DNA from: AAA044-D11 sp009705075
Lineage (GTDB): Bacteria; Actinomycetota; Actinomycetes; Nanopelagicales; Nanopelagicaceae
Assembly (NCBI GenBank): GCA_965268675.1
Contig: OZ254179.1
Span: 682,001-746,000 of the forward strand
Length of the DNA: 64,000 bases
Direction: 5' to 3'
The notes under the pieces were generated by a model that made no database searches, was not told the origin of the DNA, and worked only from the letters and a program-made list of their open reading frames with translations. This document shows positions 55,195-63,607 of this stretch, piece by piece; within the stretch, counting starts at the first letter, position 1; each line of letters opens with the position of its first letter. A program made the position numbers and the translations under genes.

Positions 55195-55865
55195 CGACCG
55201 CTTCCGCCGCCCAAATTCAAATTATCTTCTTTACGATTAATCTCTTCTTTTGGCATAAGCGAAACACTCTCATTTAGCGAGAGTAACCTTGCTGAGTCAC
55301 CTGAGATTACGATTTTTGTGATTGAAGCTGGATCAATAGTTATGCGTTGGAATTGATCAAGGTGAAGTCCTAAGAAACCAGAAACAATCGCCTTAATGAC
55401 GTCCCCGTGTGAACAGATTAAAATATTTTTCCCTGGAATCGCAACCTGCCTTACGCTCTCTAGCGCGCGGTTTTGCATCTCCATAAAACTTTCGCCACTC
55501 GGAAATCGAACCAAACTCGGTCGATCTTGAATTGTCCGCCAAAGCTTATTGCGCGAAAGGGTTGCTAATTTCTTACCTGACCAATCCCCATATTCCATTT
55601 CGATAACACCTAATAACTCCTCAATAATTGCGCCGCCATGATTCGCTAAGAGCGGTTGAAGTGTTTCCAGGCATCTAGGTAGCGGACTGCTGTAAAAACC
55701 GGCGAATTCCACGTCACGAAGATATGAAGCGAGCGATAACGCTTGACTCTGTCCGCTCTTTGAAAGTTTCACCTTAAAATCTCTGCCGGCCAGAACTGAT
55801 TTTGCATTTGCAGTCGAGTGCCCATGGCGGACTAGATAAACAACCGCTGGTTTTTGGGCTCGCAT
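55191..55865 (-). CDS. Histidine phosphatase (phosphoglycerate mutase-like)
   Basis: A 224-residue member of the histidine phosphatase superfamily: catalytic YLVRHGHSTANAK with the phospho-accepting His, SSPLPRCLETL, and the second His in ILICSHGDVIKAIV. It corresponds by order to Rv2135c of M. tuberculosis. Start ATG 55865 is preferred: TAGCCT stands seven bases upstream, and the protein then begins 11 residues before the catalytic strand. The C-terminal tail is Asn/Gly-rich. Confidence 0.88.
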   Translation of the reverse strand: MRAQKPAVVYLVRHGHSTANAKSVLAGRDFKVKLSKSGQSQALSLASYLRDVEFAGFYSSPLPRCLETLQPLLANHGGAIIEELLGVIEMEYGDWSGKKLATLSRNKLWRTIQDRPSLVRFPSGESFMEMQNRALESVRQVAIPGKNILICSHGDVIKAIVSGFLGLHLDQFQRITIDPASITKIVISGDSARLLSLNESVSLMPKEEINRKEDNLNLGGGSGR

Positions 55866-55872
55866 ATGGGTA

Positions 55873-55878
55873 AGGCTA
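55873..55878 (-). promoter_or_regulatory. -10 element of the phosphatase-DUF3090-SCO1664 unit
   Basis: TAGCCT on the minus strand, seven bases, then ATG 55865; divergent from the aldo/keto reductase promoter 25 bases away. Confidence 0.45.
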
Positions 55879-55902
55879 CCGATGATTTGCAAAGTCCCTT
55901 GC

Positions 55903-55908
55903 TAAGGT
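55903..55908 (+). promoter_or_regulatory. -10 element of the aldo/keto reductase gene, predicted leaderless
   Basis: TAAGGT, six bases (GTCGAC), then ATG 55915. Confidence 0.5.
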
Positions 55909-55914
55909 GTCGAC

Positions 55915-56865
55915 ATGGAAAAACGGATCCTTGGCAATTCAGGTTTACGAGTCTCAAGACTCGGCCTGGGAACAATGACCTGGGGCCGTGATACCGATGA
56001 ACATGAGGCCGCCGACCAATTGAAAACCTTTATCGATGCGGGTGGAAATTTAATTGATACCGCCGCCATGTACGGTGATGGCGACAGCGAACGTGTTATA
56101 GGTGGATTTATCGGATCCTTGGCAAAACGCGAGGATCTGATTATCGCGACGAAGGCGGGGATTTCCTTCAGTGCGGGTGAACGAAGTGTAAATAATTCGC
56201 GAACTAATCTGCTAAACGATCTTGATAAATCTATCTCCCGACTTGGAGTTGAGTATCTGGATTTATGGCAGATCCATACGTGGGATCCGATGGTTCCACT
56301 CGAAGAAACGCTCTCTGCAATCGACTTAGCTGTTTCATCCGGCCGCGTTCGTTACGTTGGTGTCTCTAATTTCTCTGGGTGGCAATTAGCCAGAGCTGCT
56401 ACTTTACAAAATCCGATCTTTGGTAAAGCGCCAATAATCTCTAGCCAAGTCGAATATTCATTACTTAATCGCGGCATTGAACAGGAAGTTATTCCAGCGG
56501 CCGTTGAGATGAATATCGGAATCCTTGCCTGGTCGCCGATCGGTCGTGGCGTGCTGACCGGGAAATATCGAAATGGTGCGCCATCAGATTCAAGAGGAGC
56601 CAGTCCGCATTTCAGCGGGTTTATTGCGCCATATTTAGATGAACGGTCACGGAAGATAGTTGATGCTGTATGCGTAGCAAGTGAAGGATTGGGTTACTCG
56701 CCACTCGAAGTTGCGGTTTCCTGGGTCCGAGAAGGGTATGGAGTTACAAGTGCGATTGTCGGTGCTAGAACTGCGGCGCAACTGCGCGGAATATTGACCG
56801 TTGAAGAAATAGCACTACCTGATCAGGTACGAGCGGCGCTAGATGAAGTCTCAGCAGATATCTAA
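55915..56865 (+). CDS. Aldo/keto reductase
   Basis: A 316-residue NADPH-dependent reductase with the (beta/alpha)8 fold. The catalytic tetrad is readable: Asp and Tyr in DTAAMYGDGDSE, Lys in IIATKAG, His in LWQIHTWDP. The substrate is unknown. Its stop is immediately adjacent to the stop of the convergent peptidase gene, with no bases between. Confidence 0.9.
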   Translation: MEKRILGNSGLRVSRLGLGTMTWGRDTDEHEAADQLKTFIDAGGNLIDTAAMYGDGDSERVIGGFIGSLAKREDLIIATKAGISFSAGERSVNNSRTNLLNDLDKSISRLGVEYLDLWQIHTWDPMVPLEETLSAIDLAVSSGRVRYVGVSNFSGWQLARAATLQNPIFGKAPIISSQVEYSLLNRGIEQEVIPAAVEMNIGILAWSPIGRGVLTGKYRNGAPSDSRGASPHFSGFIAPYLDERSRKIVDAVCVASEGLGYSPLEVAVSWVREGYGVTSAIVGARTAAQLRGILTVEEIALPDQVRAALDEVSADI

Positions 56866-58191
56866 TTAAGAGTTCTGTAGAAATTCGTTCAAGACTTTAA
56901 CCCCGAACTTCAATCCATCTATTGGAATTCGTTCATCAACTCCGTGAAAGAGCGCAAAAAAATCCAATTCCGGCGGCAACTTCACTGGACTAAATCCATA
57001 TCCAATAATTCCCAAATCAGAGAGCGCTTTATTATCTGTTCCGCCACTCATTAAATAAGGAACTGGCACTCCCTCAGGATCGAACTTAGAAATAGCACTT
57101 TGCATTGCTTCGACCAAAGGTCCTTCAAAATCAACTTCAAGGGCTTTATCTCGAACTAAAATCTCGACCTCAATGTCATCGCCCGCGAGTTGTCTAACAG
57201 TATCCAAAAGTTCTTTTTCAAAACCTGGCAGAAAGCGTCCATCTACCACTGCGGTGGCTGTTTGTGGAATTACATTCGCTTTATAGCCCGCATCCAACAT
57301 AGTTGGATTAGAAGTGTTTTGAATTGTCGCGCCCATCATCCGCGCTGCTCCCCCTAAATGTTTTAGAAGCGGCCGGACATTCTCTGGATCATAGTTTTCG
57401 CCAACCAGAGCTGCAATCCTCGACCAGAACTTTGTCCCGGTCTTCGTCTCCAGTTGCGGCCACTCGTATGCACCTATTCGTGCAATTGCAGCTGTTAGTT
57501 TCGTAATTGCGTTATTCGGATTTATGAAGGAGCCGTGTCCGGCATCGCCCTGCGCACGCAACTGCATCCAATTGATTCCTTTTTGGGCAGCCTCAATAAA
57601 ATAGAGACGATGCCCGCCAGTAATTGTTACGGAAAATCCACCAACTTCAGAGATCGCTTCCGTATACCCCTCAAAAATCTCAGGTCGATTCGCTACCAAA
57701 TACCGCGAACCATATTCACTTCCTGCTTCCTCATCTGCGAAAAAAACCAATAAAATATTTCGAGGTGGTTGGTAATTCGCCCGTTTCCAAGCTCTGGCTG
57801 TCGCCAAAATCATCGCATCCATATCTTTCATATCGACCGCTCCGCGACCCCACAAGTATCCATCTTTAATTACTCCACCGAATGGGTCTACCGACCAATC
57901 TGCTGCATTTACTGGAACAACATCCAAATGGCCATGCACAATTAATCCAGGACGTGTCTGATCTACGCCAGCTATTTTGGCGACAACATTGACGCGATTC
58001 TCGCCAGTTGTAATCAACTCAGAATCAATTCCGACTTCAGCAAGTTTCTTGGCTACATAATCGGCCATCGCGCGTTCATCACCAACGCCTTCGCCGTAGT
58101 TCACACTAGGGATACGAATCATTTCCTGACAGATTGAGACGCACTCTTCTTCTAACGAAGCTAGATCTATTGGGTCAGTTATGTTCTCCAC
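56866..58191 (-). CDS. M20-family metallopeptidase/dipeptidase
   Basis: A ~441-residue zinc hydrolase of the M20/ArgE/DapE group (Rv2141c-like). Metal ligands appear in LIVHGHLDVVP, GRGAVDMKDMDA, FADEEAGSEYG and MSGGTDNKAL. A dimerisation domain is inserted in the middle. GTG 58191 is preferred with CAAGAT six bases upstream; TTG 58209 is an alternative in frame. DapE-like and ArgE-like functions cannot be separated from this family by eye; because argJ is not in the arg cluster, an acetylornithine deacetylase role is worth noting but is not supported by any specific motif. Confidence 0.82.
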   Translation of the reverse strand: MENITDPIDLASLEEECVSICQEMIRIPSVNYGEGVGDERAMADYVAKKLAEVGIDSELITTGENRVNVVAKIAGVDQTRPGLIVHGHLDVVPVNAADWSVDPFGGVIKDGYLWGRGAVDMKDMDAMILATARAWKRANYQPPRNILLVFFADEEAGSEYGSRYLVANRPEIFEGYTEAISEVGGFSVTITGGHRLYFIEAAQKGINWMQLRAQGDAGHGSFINPNNAITKLTAAIARIGAYEWPQLETKTGTKFWSRIAALVGENYDPENVRPLLKHLGGAARMMGATIQNTSNPTMLDAGYKANVIPQTATAVVDGRFLPGFEKELLDTVRQLAGDDIEVEILVRDKALEVDFEGPLVEAMQSAISKFDPEGVPVPYLMSGGTDNKALSDLGIIGYGFSPVKLPPELDFFALFHGVDERIPIDGLKFGVKVLNEFLQNS

Positions 58192-58209
58192 TCTCCTATC
58201 TTGCCTCAA

Positions 58210-58239
58210 TTGTGAACCAACCCGCGCAATTGGTATCGT
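58210..58239 (+). promoter_or_regulatory. Promoter of tRNA-Leu
   Basis: TTGTGA (58210-58215), 18-base spacer, TATCGT (58234-58239); predicted start near 58246, about 20 bases before the tRNA. Confidence 0.5.
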
Positions 58240-58266
58240 TCACCCAAGCAGAAAGTTTTCACACCT

Positions 58267-58350
58267 GTCCGGGTGGCGGAATTGGCAGACGCGCTAGCTT
58301 GAGGTGTTAGTTCCCGCAAGGGATTAGGGGTTCAAGTCCCCTCTCGGACA
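58267..58350 (+). tRNA. tRNA-Leu (anticodon GAG)
   Basis: The cloverleaf folds by hand: acceptor GTCCGGG with CTCGGAC (one G-U pair), anticodon stem CTAGC/GTTAG with loop TTGAGGT (anticodon GAG, reading CUU/CUC), a long variable arm TTCCCGCAAGGGA typical of class II tRNAs, and a T-arm GGGG-TTCAAGT-CCCC. The discriminator base is A; the CCA end is not encoded. Confidence 0.95.
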
Positions 58351-58354
58351 CAAA

Positions 58355-58378
58355 CAACCTTAGACCACACCAAGGTTG
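58355..58378 (+). other. Hairpin after the tRNA
   Basis: CAACCTT / AAGGTTG with a 10-base loop follows the tRNA. There is no T-run, so it may help 3' processing rather than end transcription. Confidence 0.3.
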
Positions 58379-58432
58379 AGGCATGTGCAAGGTCGTAAGG
58401 ACATCAATTATAAAACGCTAAAAAGGAGAATC

Positions 58433-59473
58433 ATGCAGGCCAAAGGTTACGCAGTACTAGAAGCTTCTAAACCTCTAGTCCCTTTTCAATTCGATCGACG
58501 AGAAATTCGTCCATCGGATGTTGCTTTGAAAATCGAGTATGCCGGTATCTGTCACTCAGACATACATCAAGCGCGCGAAGAGTGGGGCCCTGCAATCTTT
58601 CCGATGGTTCCTGGCCATGAAATTGCCGGTGTGGTTACTTCCGTAGGAAGTGCTGTGACTAAATTTAAAGTCGGTGATCGAATTGGAGTTGGTGTATTTA
58701 TTGACTCATGCCGTAAGTGTTCGTCTTGCCAAGCAGGACTTGAACAGTATTGCGTTGAAGGAATGACTGGTACGTACAACGGATATGAGCGAGATGGAAC
58801 CACAGTGGCCCAAGGTGGGTACAGCGATACGTTCGTTGTCGACCAAGATTACGCAGTTACCATTCCGGCAAACCTTGATATGGCTGGCGTCGCACCACTT
58901 CTCTGTGCCGGTATAACGCTCTATTCACCACTAAAAAATTGGGGCGCGGGCAAGGGAAAGAAAGTTGGAATCATTGGACTCGGCGGTTTAGGACACATGG
59001 GTCTTAAATTTGCCGTAGCTCTAGGTGCGCACACCACGGTGTTCTCGCATTCGCCCTCTAAGGAGAAAGATGCAAGAGATATGGGCGCACACGATTTCGT
59101 TGTGACCAAAGATCCTAAAACTCTTGCAGGATTGGTAAAGGATTTCGATTTGATTCTCAATACGGTATCTGCAGATATGGACTTGACACCATTTCTCGAA
59201 CTTCTGAAACTTGATGGCACCTTGGTGTTAATTGGTTTACCAGGTAAGCCCTACGAAATAAGCACACCAACTCTTTTAGCCCAGCGCCGTTCGTTAGCCG
59301 GATCTATGATTGGCGGAATAGCACAAACTCAAGAAATGTTAAATTTCTGTGGCGAGCACAATATTGTTAGCGAAATAGAAGTGATTAACCCGGACTATAT
59401 AAATGAAGCGTATGAGCGCACTGTAAAGAGTGATGTGAAGTATCGCTTCGTAATTGACGCCTCTAAATTCTAA
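58433..59473 (+). CDS. Zinc-dependent alcohol dehydrogenase (cinnamyl/YjgB type)
   Basis: A 346-residue medium-chain dehydrogenase. Catalytic zinc residues are in YAGICHSDIHQ and VPGHEIAGVV, structural zinc cysteines in CRKCSSCQAGLEQYC, and the NAD(P) motif in GLGGLGHMGLKFA. AGGAG lies 4 bases before ATG 58433, which decides the start over an upstream in-frame ATG (58376) inside the tRNA 3' flank. Likely reduces aldehydes with NADPH; the substrate is unknown. It ends 3 bases before the convergent membrane gene. Confidence 0.92.
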   Translation: MQAKGYAVLEASKPLVPFQFDRREIRPSDVALKIEYAGICHSDIHQAREEWGPAIFPMVPGHEIAGVVTSVGSAVTKFKVGDRIGVGVFIDSCRKCSSCQAGLEQYCVEGMTGTYNGYERDGTTVAQGGYSDTFVVDQDYAVTIPANLDMAGVAPLLCAGITLYSPLKNWGAGKGKKVGIIGLGGLGHMGLKFAVALGAHTTVFSHSPSKEKDARDMGAHDFVVTKDPKTLAGLVKDFDLILNTVSADMDLTPFLELLKLDGTLVLIGLPGKPYEISTPTLLAQRRSLAGSMIGGIAQTQEMLNFCGEHNIVSEIEVINPDYINEAYERTVKSDVKYRFVIDASKF

Positions 59474-59476
59474 ATC

Positions 59477-60211
59477 TTAGTTAAAAGCGTTTAATACACC
59501 TGCAATTATCGGAGCCAAGAAAAGTGCTGGTAGGAGATTTCCTACTGGCACTTGCTTTATTTTGAGCATTCGAAACGAGATACCAAGCAGCAATATCCCA
59601 CCCGTTACCGTCATTCCTAAAATTTGATACTCAGGTAATACTGAGCCGAGCACCAAACCGACACCGGTCCAAACAAATTGGTAGAGACCAACCGGAAGCG
59701 CAGAGACTGCAACACCCCAGCCTAAAGTTGCAGCGAAAGCGATCGAGGTAACACCATCGAGGATGCTCTTAAGTGCCAGCAAGTTGATTCCCGAACCCAT
59801 ACCATCACTTATCGAGCCAAGTATTGCCATCGGACCGATTACAAAAAGCAACGAGGCTGAAACAAAACCATCGACAAATGGCGTCGAACCATGAGGATCA
59901 AATCTCTTTTTCAATTTAACTCCAAAGACTTCCAATCTTTTCTCAATGTCTAGAGCGGTTCCAATCAGAGCTCCAAGAAGTAGAGAGATTAGAAGGGCCA
60001 AAATTGCCCAGCCTTTTGGAAGTTCATCGGTGAAGGCCGGATTCCAAAGTGCTCGAAGTGCATCGGCTGCAGCCATGAGAGTAACAAATCCAAGTGCCGT
60101 CGTGATTAAATCACGCACTTCCTCTTTAAACTTTGCACCAGCAAAAATTCCTAAAGCGGATCCGGTAACAATCGCCAGAACATTTATAACCGTACCTAAT
60201 CCGACAAACAT
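59477..60211 (-). CDS. DUF554 family membrane protein
   Basis: A 244-residue integral membrane protein with about seven hydrophobic segments. The family pattern is visible: GLGTVINVLAIVTGSALGIFAG, LLISLLLGALIGTALDIEK, and a central FVSASLLFVIGPMAILGSI. GGAGG stands 7 bases before the ATG. The role of DUF554 proteins is unknown; some are described as putative transporters. Confidence 0.88.
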   Translation of the reverse strand: MFVGLGTVINVLAIVTGSALGIFAGAKFKEEVRDLITTALGFVTLMAAADALRALWNPAFTDELPKGWAILALLISLLLGALIGTALDIEKRLEVFGVKLKKRFDPHGSTPFVDGFVSASLLFVIGPMAILGSISDGMGSGINLLALKSILDGVTSIAFAATLGWGVAVSALPVGLYQFVWTGVGLVLGSVLPEYQILGMTVTGGILLLGISFRMLKIKQVPVGNLLPALFLAPIIAGVLNAFN

Positions 60212-60235
60212 TCGTAGAACCTCCGATTATTTCGG

Positions 60236-60241
60236 TAGACT
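60236..60241 (+). promoter_or_regulatory. -10 element, predicted leaderless start of the YczE-like gene
   Basis: TAGACT, six bases, then GTG 60248. It lies in the short divergent spacer (60212-60247) shared with the DUF554 gene. Confidence 0.5.
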
Positions 60242-60247
60242 CTAACA

Positions 60248-60937
60248 GTGAATATGCGTGAATTTTCCAATAAAATTGGCCACTTCTTAAGACCCTCTCG
60301 AACAATCCCACAAACTCCATGGACCGCCAAGGGACGTTGGACTTTAAACCCAAAGACAGTTCTGGTTCTATTCACTGGATTAGCGATATTTGGCCTCGGC
60401 GAGTCTCTGCTGATTCAGTCAACAATCGGAAACTCTCCGTGGGTAGTTCTCGCCGAGGGACTTTCGCTCCAAACTTCACTATCTATCGGTGAAGCGACTG
60501 GTCTAGTGAGCATCTGCGTTCTACTTCTATGGTGGCCGTTGCGCGAACGACCTGGTTTTGGAACAGTCGCGAATATCGCCATAATCGCAATCTTTCTACA
60601 AATCGGCGTTGATCACATTCCGGAAATTCGCGATCAACTCTTCTTGCAACTCTTGTATGTACTCATTGGAATCGGACTGGTGGGGGCAGGTTCAGCTCTC
60701 TATATAACTTGCGGAATGGGACCAGGACCTCGAGACGGACTTATGACTTCAATCCATAGACATACCGGAATTAGAATTTCTCGAGCAAGGTTAAGTGTGG
60801 AGATTACAGTTTTGATTATTGGCACAGCGCTGGGTGGCTCACTTGGAATTGGTACCGCGATGTTTGCGCTATTCATTGGCAATTCAATTGCGACCAACTT
60901 AGGTTTTGTCGCTAAGTTCGCCAATCGATCTCGCTAA
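60248..60937 (+). CDS. YczE/YitT-like membrane protein
   Basis: A 229-residue membrane protein with five or six hydrophobic segments after a ~35-residue cytoplasmic N-terminus. GLAIFGLGESLLIQSTIGNSPW, the GMGPGPRDGLMT loop and the repeated GIGTAMFALFIGNSI are typical of the YczE family. Function unknown. It starts GTG at a predicted leaderless promoter. Its 3' end overlaps the convergent ung gene by 26 bases. Confidence 0.85.
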   Translation: MNMREFSNKIGHFLRPSRTIPQTPWTAKGRWTLNPKTVLVLFTGLAIFGLGESLLIQSTIGNSPWVVLAEGLSLQTSLSIGEATGLVSICVLLLWWPLRERPGFGTVANIAIIAIFLQIGVDHIPEIRDQLFLQLLYVLIGIGLVGAGSALYITCGMGPGPRDGLMTSIHRHTGIRISRARLSVEITVLIIGTALGGSLGIGTAMFALFIGNSIATNLGFVAKFANRSR

Positions 60938-61544
60938 TTCCCATTCGATTCAATCTGCTATTAATCTCACTAAAAGGCTTTGATCCGAAGAACCCTCGGT
61001 ATGCAGATAGTGGACTCGGATGAACACCGGTAAACAGATTCTCCTCGGGTATGAACGGGGCCAATGCACCAGAACTTCTCCCCCAGAGAAGAAAAACAAT
61101 GGGTTTAGCTGCTAAGTAACGAATAATTTCTTCTGTAAATTTATCCCAACCCAAATCTTTATGTCCCTGACTAATCCCTGGACTAGTTGTAAGAACTCTA
61201 TTGAGGAGTAGAACTCCCTGATCCTGCCATTTGGAAAGGTCGCCAGATTGGTTTATTACTCCCAAGTCAGTTTCGAGCTCTTTGAAAATGTTCCTTAACG
61301 TGGGAGGCAACTTTACAACTGTGTTTGGAACGCTAAATGCGAGACCCATCGCGTGGCTTGGATTTGGATATGGATCTTGCCCCACGATACATACTTTGAT
61401 TTTTGGAATGGGCAACTCGAGAGCTTTAAAGATCAAGTTTTCGGAGGGTATGAATTCGTCCGCAAGATTAATAGCTGCTAATCGCTCCTTTGCGCAAGGC
61501 AGAGCAATTTTCCACTGTTGTGGGAGTAGATCTAAAAGATTCAA
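60912..61544 (-). CDS. ung: Uracil-DNA glycosylase
   Basis: Removes uracil from DNA to start base-excision repair. The 210-residue family 1 enzyme shows the catalytic Asp motif VGQDPYPNPSHAMGLAFSV and the His motif GVHPSPLSAYRGFFG. It is slightly shorter than the E. coli enzyme at the N-terminus. The only available start is TTG 61544, two bases after the stop of the upstream ABC gene, because a stop codon lies four codons further upstream. There is no clear Shine-Dalgarno, so coupling to the ABC gene is likely. Confidence 0.92.
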   Translation of the reverse strand: MNLLDLLPQQWKIALPCAKERLAAINLADEFIPSENLIFKALELPIPKIKVCIVGQDPYPNPSHAMGLAFSVPNTVVKLPPTLRNIFKELETDLGVINQSGDLSKWQDQGVLLLNRVLTTSPGISQGHKDLGWDKFTEEIIRYLAAKPIVFLLWGRSSGALAPFIPEENLFTGVHPSPLSAYRGFFGSKPFSEINSRLNRMGISEIDWRT

Positions 61545-61545
61545 T

Positions 61546-62337
61546 TCAATTAACTAATGACGCACTTGCCGAGTATCGATTATTCGCAACAGTGACTGTT
61601 ATCGGTAAATCATATGCTGCCGAAAGGTTCTCTGAAGTGATTACCTTATTGATTTCACCGCTTGCGATTACTACTCCTGACTTGAGTAAAAGCGCATGCG
61701 TAGATCCTGCCGGAATCTCTTCAATATGGTGAGTAATCATTAAAGTAGCGGGCGAATGCGGATCTGCCGCCAAGGAATCGAATCGGCGCAAAAGATCTTC
61801 ACGTCCACCTAAATCTAAGCCGGATGCTGGTTCATCAAGAAGCAAAATTTCTGGATCTGCCATAAGCGCTCGGGCAATTAGGGTCCTTTTCTTCTCGCCA
61901 TCGCTCAAGGTGAAAAACTTCCGCTCGGCAAGTTCTCTAACGCCAAGTGTTGTTAGGAGCCCTTGAGCTCGAGACTCATCCCATAATTCATACGCCTCTT
62001 GCCATCTACCGAGCATTGCGTATGCCGCCGTTAAGACGACATCAAGAACTCTTTCATCTTCCGGAAATTGATCAAGAATTGTTGATCCCATGAAACCTAT
62101 TCTTGGGCGAAGTTCAAAGACATCCACCGAACCAAGTCTTGAACCTAAAATATAGAGGTTTCCAGATGTGGGATGAATCTGGCTAGAACAGAGTGCAAAG
62201 AGCGTTGATTTGCCCGCGCCATTTGGACCGAGAATGACCCATCTTTCATTCTCATTTACCTGCCACGTAATTGGGCCAAGGATAGTTTTTCCACCACGGA
62301 CTACCGTTACATTTTCAACTTGGAGTACCGGAATCAC
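61546..62337 (-). CDS. ABC transporter ATP-binding protein without visible permease
   Basis: A 263-residue ATPase with Walker A LGPNGAGKSTLF, signature LSDGEKKRTLIARAL, Walker B EILLLDEPASGLD and the switch His in MITHHIEEIP. It resembles the stand-alone ATPases of the YlmA/ModF type. No permease or binding protein is adjacent; ung follows after one base. It starts GTG 62337 with TATCTT seven bases upstream. Confidence 0.88.
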   Translation of the reverse strand: MIPVLQVENVTVVRGGKTILGPITWQVNENERWVILGPNGAGKSTLFALCSSQIHPTSGNLYILGSRLGSVDVFELRPRIGFMGSTILDQFPEDERVLDVVLTAAYAMLGRWQEAYELWDESRAQGLLTTLGVRELAERKFFTLSDGEKKRTLIARALMADPEILLLDEPASGLDLGGREDLLRRFDSLAADPHSPATLMITHHIEEIPAGSTHALLLKSGVVIASGEINKVITSENLSAAYDLPITVTVANNRYSASASLVN

Positions 62338-62344
62338 AGGCGTA

Positions 62345-62350
62345 AAGATA
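62345..62350 (-). promoter_or_regulatory. -10 element of the ABC-ung unit
   Basis: TATCTT on the minus strand, seven bases, then GTG 62337. Confidence 0.5.
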
Positions 62351-62384
62351 CCTGTATCCGAAGCAAGTTAACGAAACGAACCGC

Positions 62385-62390
62385 TAACCT
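62385..62390 (+). promoter_or_regulatory. -10 element of serB, predicted leaderless
   Basis: TAACCT, six bases, then ATG 62397; the divergent ABC promoter is about 35 bases away. Confidence 0.5.
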
Positions 62391-62396
62391 AGGGCG

Positions 62397-63605
62397 ATGA
62401 GCCAAGGAAAATTCCAACATACTGGCCTGATTCTTATATCGGGAATTGATGCAGCCGGAGTAACGCAGGCGCTTTTTGCGACCCTTGAACCATTCGCCGT
62501 CACAATTTTGGATATGGAGCAGGTTGTAATCCGAGGCCGTCTGATTCTAACAACGCTAATATCGCTAGATGCTGCGCATGCAGAAGCAATCGAGCAAGAT
62601 CTCATAACAACTACCAATAAACTTGGCTTGGACCTAGCTATAGATTTCACTGACGAACCCAAGGCGGATAGTAAAGGTTCAAATCTGCACATTGTTGTAC
62701 TGGCGCAGGAATTGCGTCCGGCTGGTATTGCAGCTATCGCAGCGAAAATTGCCGGACGAAATGGCAATATTGATCGCATCAGAAGAACCGCTTCCTATCC
62801 CCTTACCGCGATCGAACTTGAAGTCACTCTTTCAAGTACCGAGGATGAGTTGAAAATTATTCAGCGTGAGCTAGCAGAAATAGCCCAATCCAATGGGATT
62901 GATATTGCAGTCGAGCAGAGCGGGTTGGCTAGACGAGCTAAACGAATTGTGCTGCTCGACATGGATTCAACGCTGATTCGAGAAGAAGTCATCGATCTCA
63001 TAGCAGCCAAACATAAAGTGGGATTAGAAGTAGCCGCGATAACGGAGCGAGCCATGCATGGAGAATTGGACTTCGCTGCTTCGCTAACCGCGCGCGTTTC
63101 ACTCCTGGCAGGAGCTGATGTTTCGTTACTAGAGGATGTCAAAGATGAAATTACTTTAACTCCAGGGGCTCGTACTTTGATTAGAACGCTACATCGACTT
63201 GGACATAAAGTTGGAGTGGTTTCAGGAGGATTTTTGGATGTCATAGAGCCACTTTTGACCGAGTTGAACATCGATTTCTATCGCGCAAATAAACTTGAAA
63301 TAGTGAACAACAAATTATCCGGAAGAATAACCGGAGCGATTATAGATAGAAACGCAAAGGCAGAAGCGCTAAAGGAATTTGCTTCTAATGAAGGCGTAAC
63401 GCTCGCACAAACCATTGCTATAGGTGATGGCGCAAATGATCTCGGCATGCTTGAAATAGCTGGATTAGGGATAGCCTTCAATGCAAAGCCCGCTGTACGG
63501 GCAGCGGCTAGTAATTCAATAAATTCACCATATTTAGATTCTGTACTTTATTTAATGGGCATCACTAGAGAAGAAATTGAGAGCGCTGATCGCGCTGAAC
63601 AATAA
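62397..63605 (+). CDS. serB: Phosphoserine phosphatase with two ACT domains
   Basis: Last step of serine synthesis. The 402-residue protein has two N-terminal ACT-type domains (about 5-80 and 95-170), which in the mycobacterial enzyme bind serine as inhibitor, then a HAD phosphatase domain: nucleophile Asp188 in LLDMDSTLIREEVIDLIA, GVVSGGFLDVIEPL, and the metal-binding IGDGANDLGMLEIAGLGIAF. It converges with hisG, two bases apart. Confidence 0.95.
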   Translation: MSQGKFQHTGLILISGIDAAGVTQALFATLEPFAVTILDMEQVVIRGRLILTTLISLDAAHAEAIEQDLITTTNKLGLDLAIDFTDEPKADSKGSNLHIVVLAQELRPAGIAAIAAKIAGRNGNIDRIRRTASYPLTAIELEVTLSSTEDELKIIQRELAEIAQSNGIDIAVEQSGLARRAKRIVLLDMDSTLIREEVIDLIAAKHKVGLEVAAITERAMHGELDFAASLTARVSLLAGADVSLLEDVKDEITLTPGARTLIRTLHRLGHKVGVVSGGFLDVIEPLLTELNIDFYRANKLEIVNNKLSGRITGAIIDRNAKAEALKEFASNEGVTLAQTIAIGDGANDLGMLEIAGLGIAFNAKPAVRAAASNSINSPYLDSVLYLMGITREEIESADRAEQ

Positions 63606-63607
63606 CG

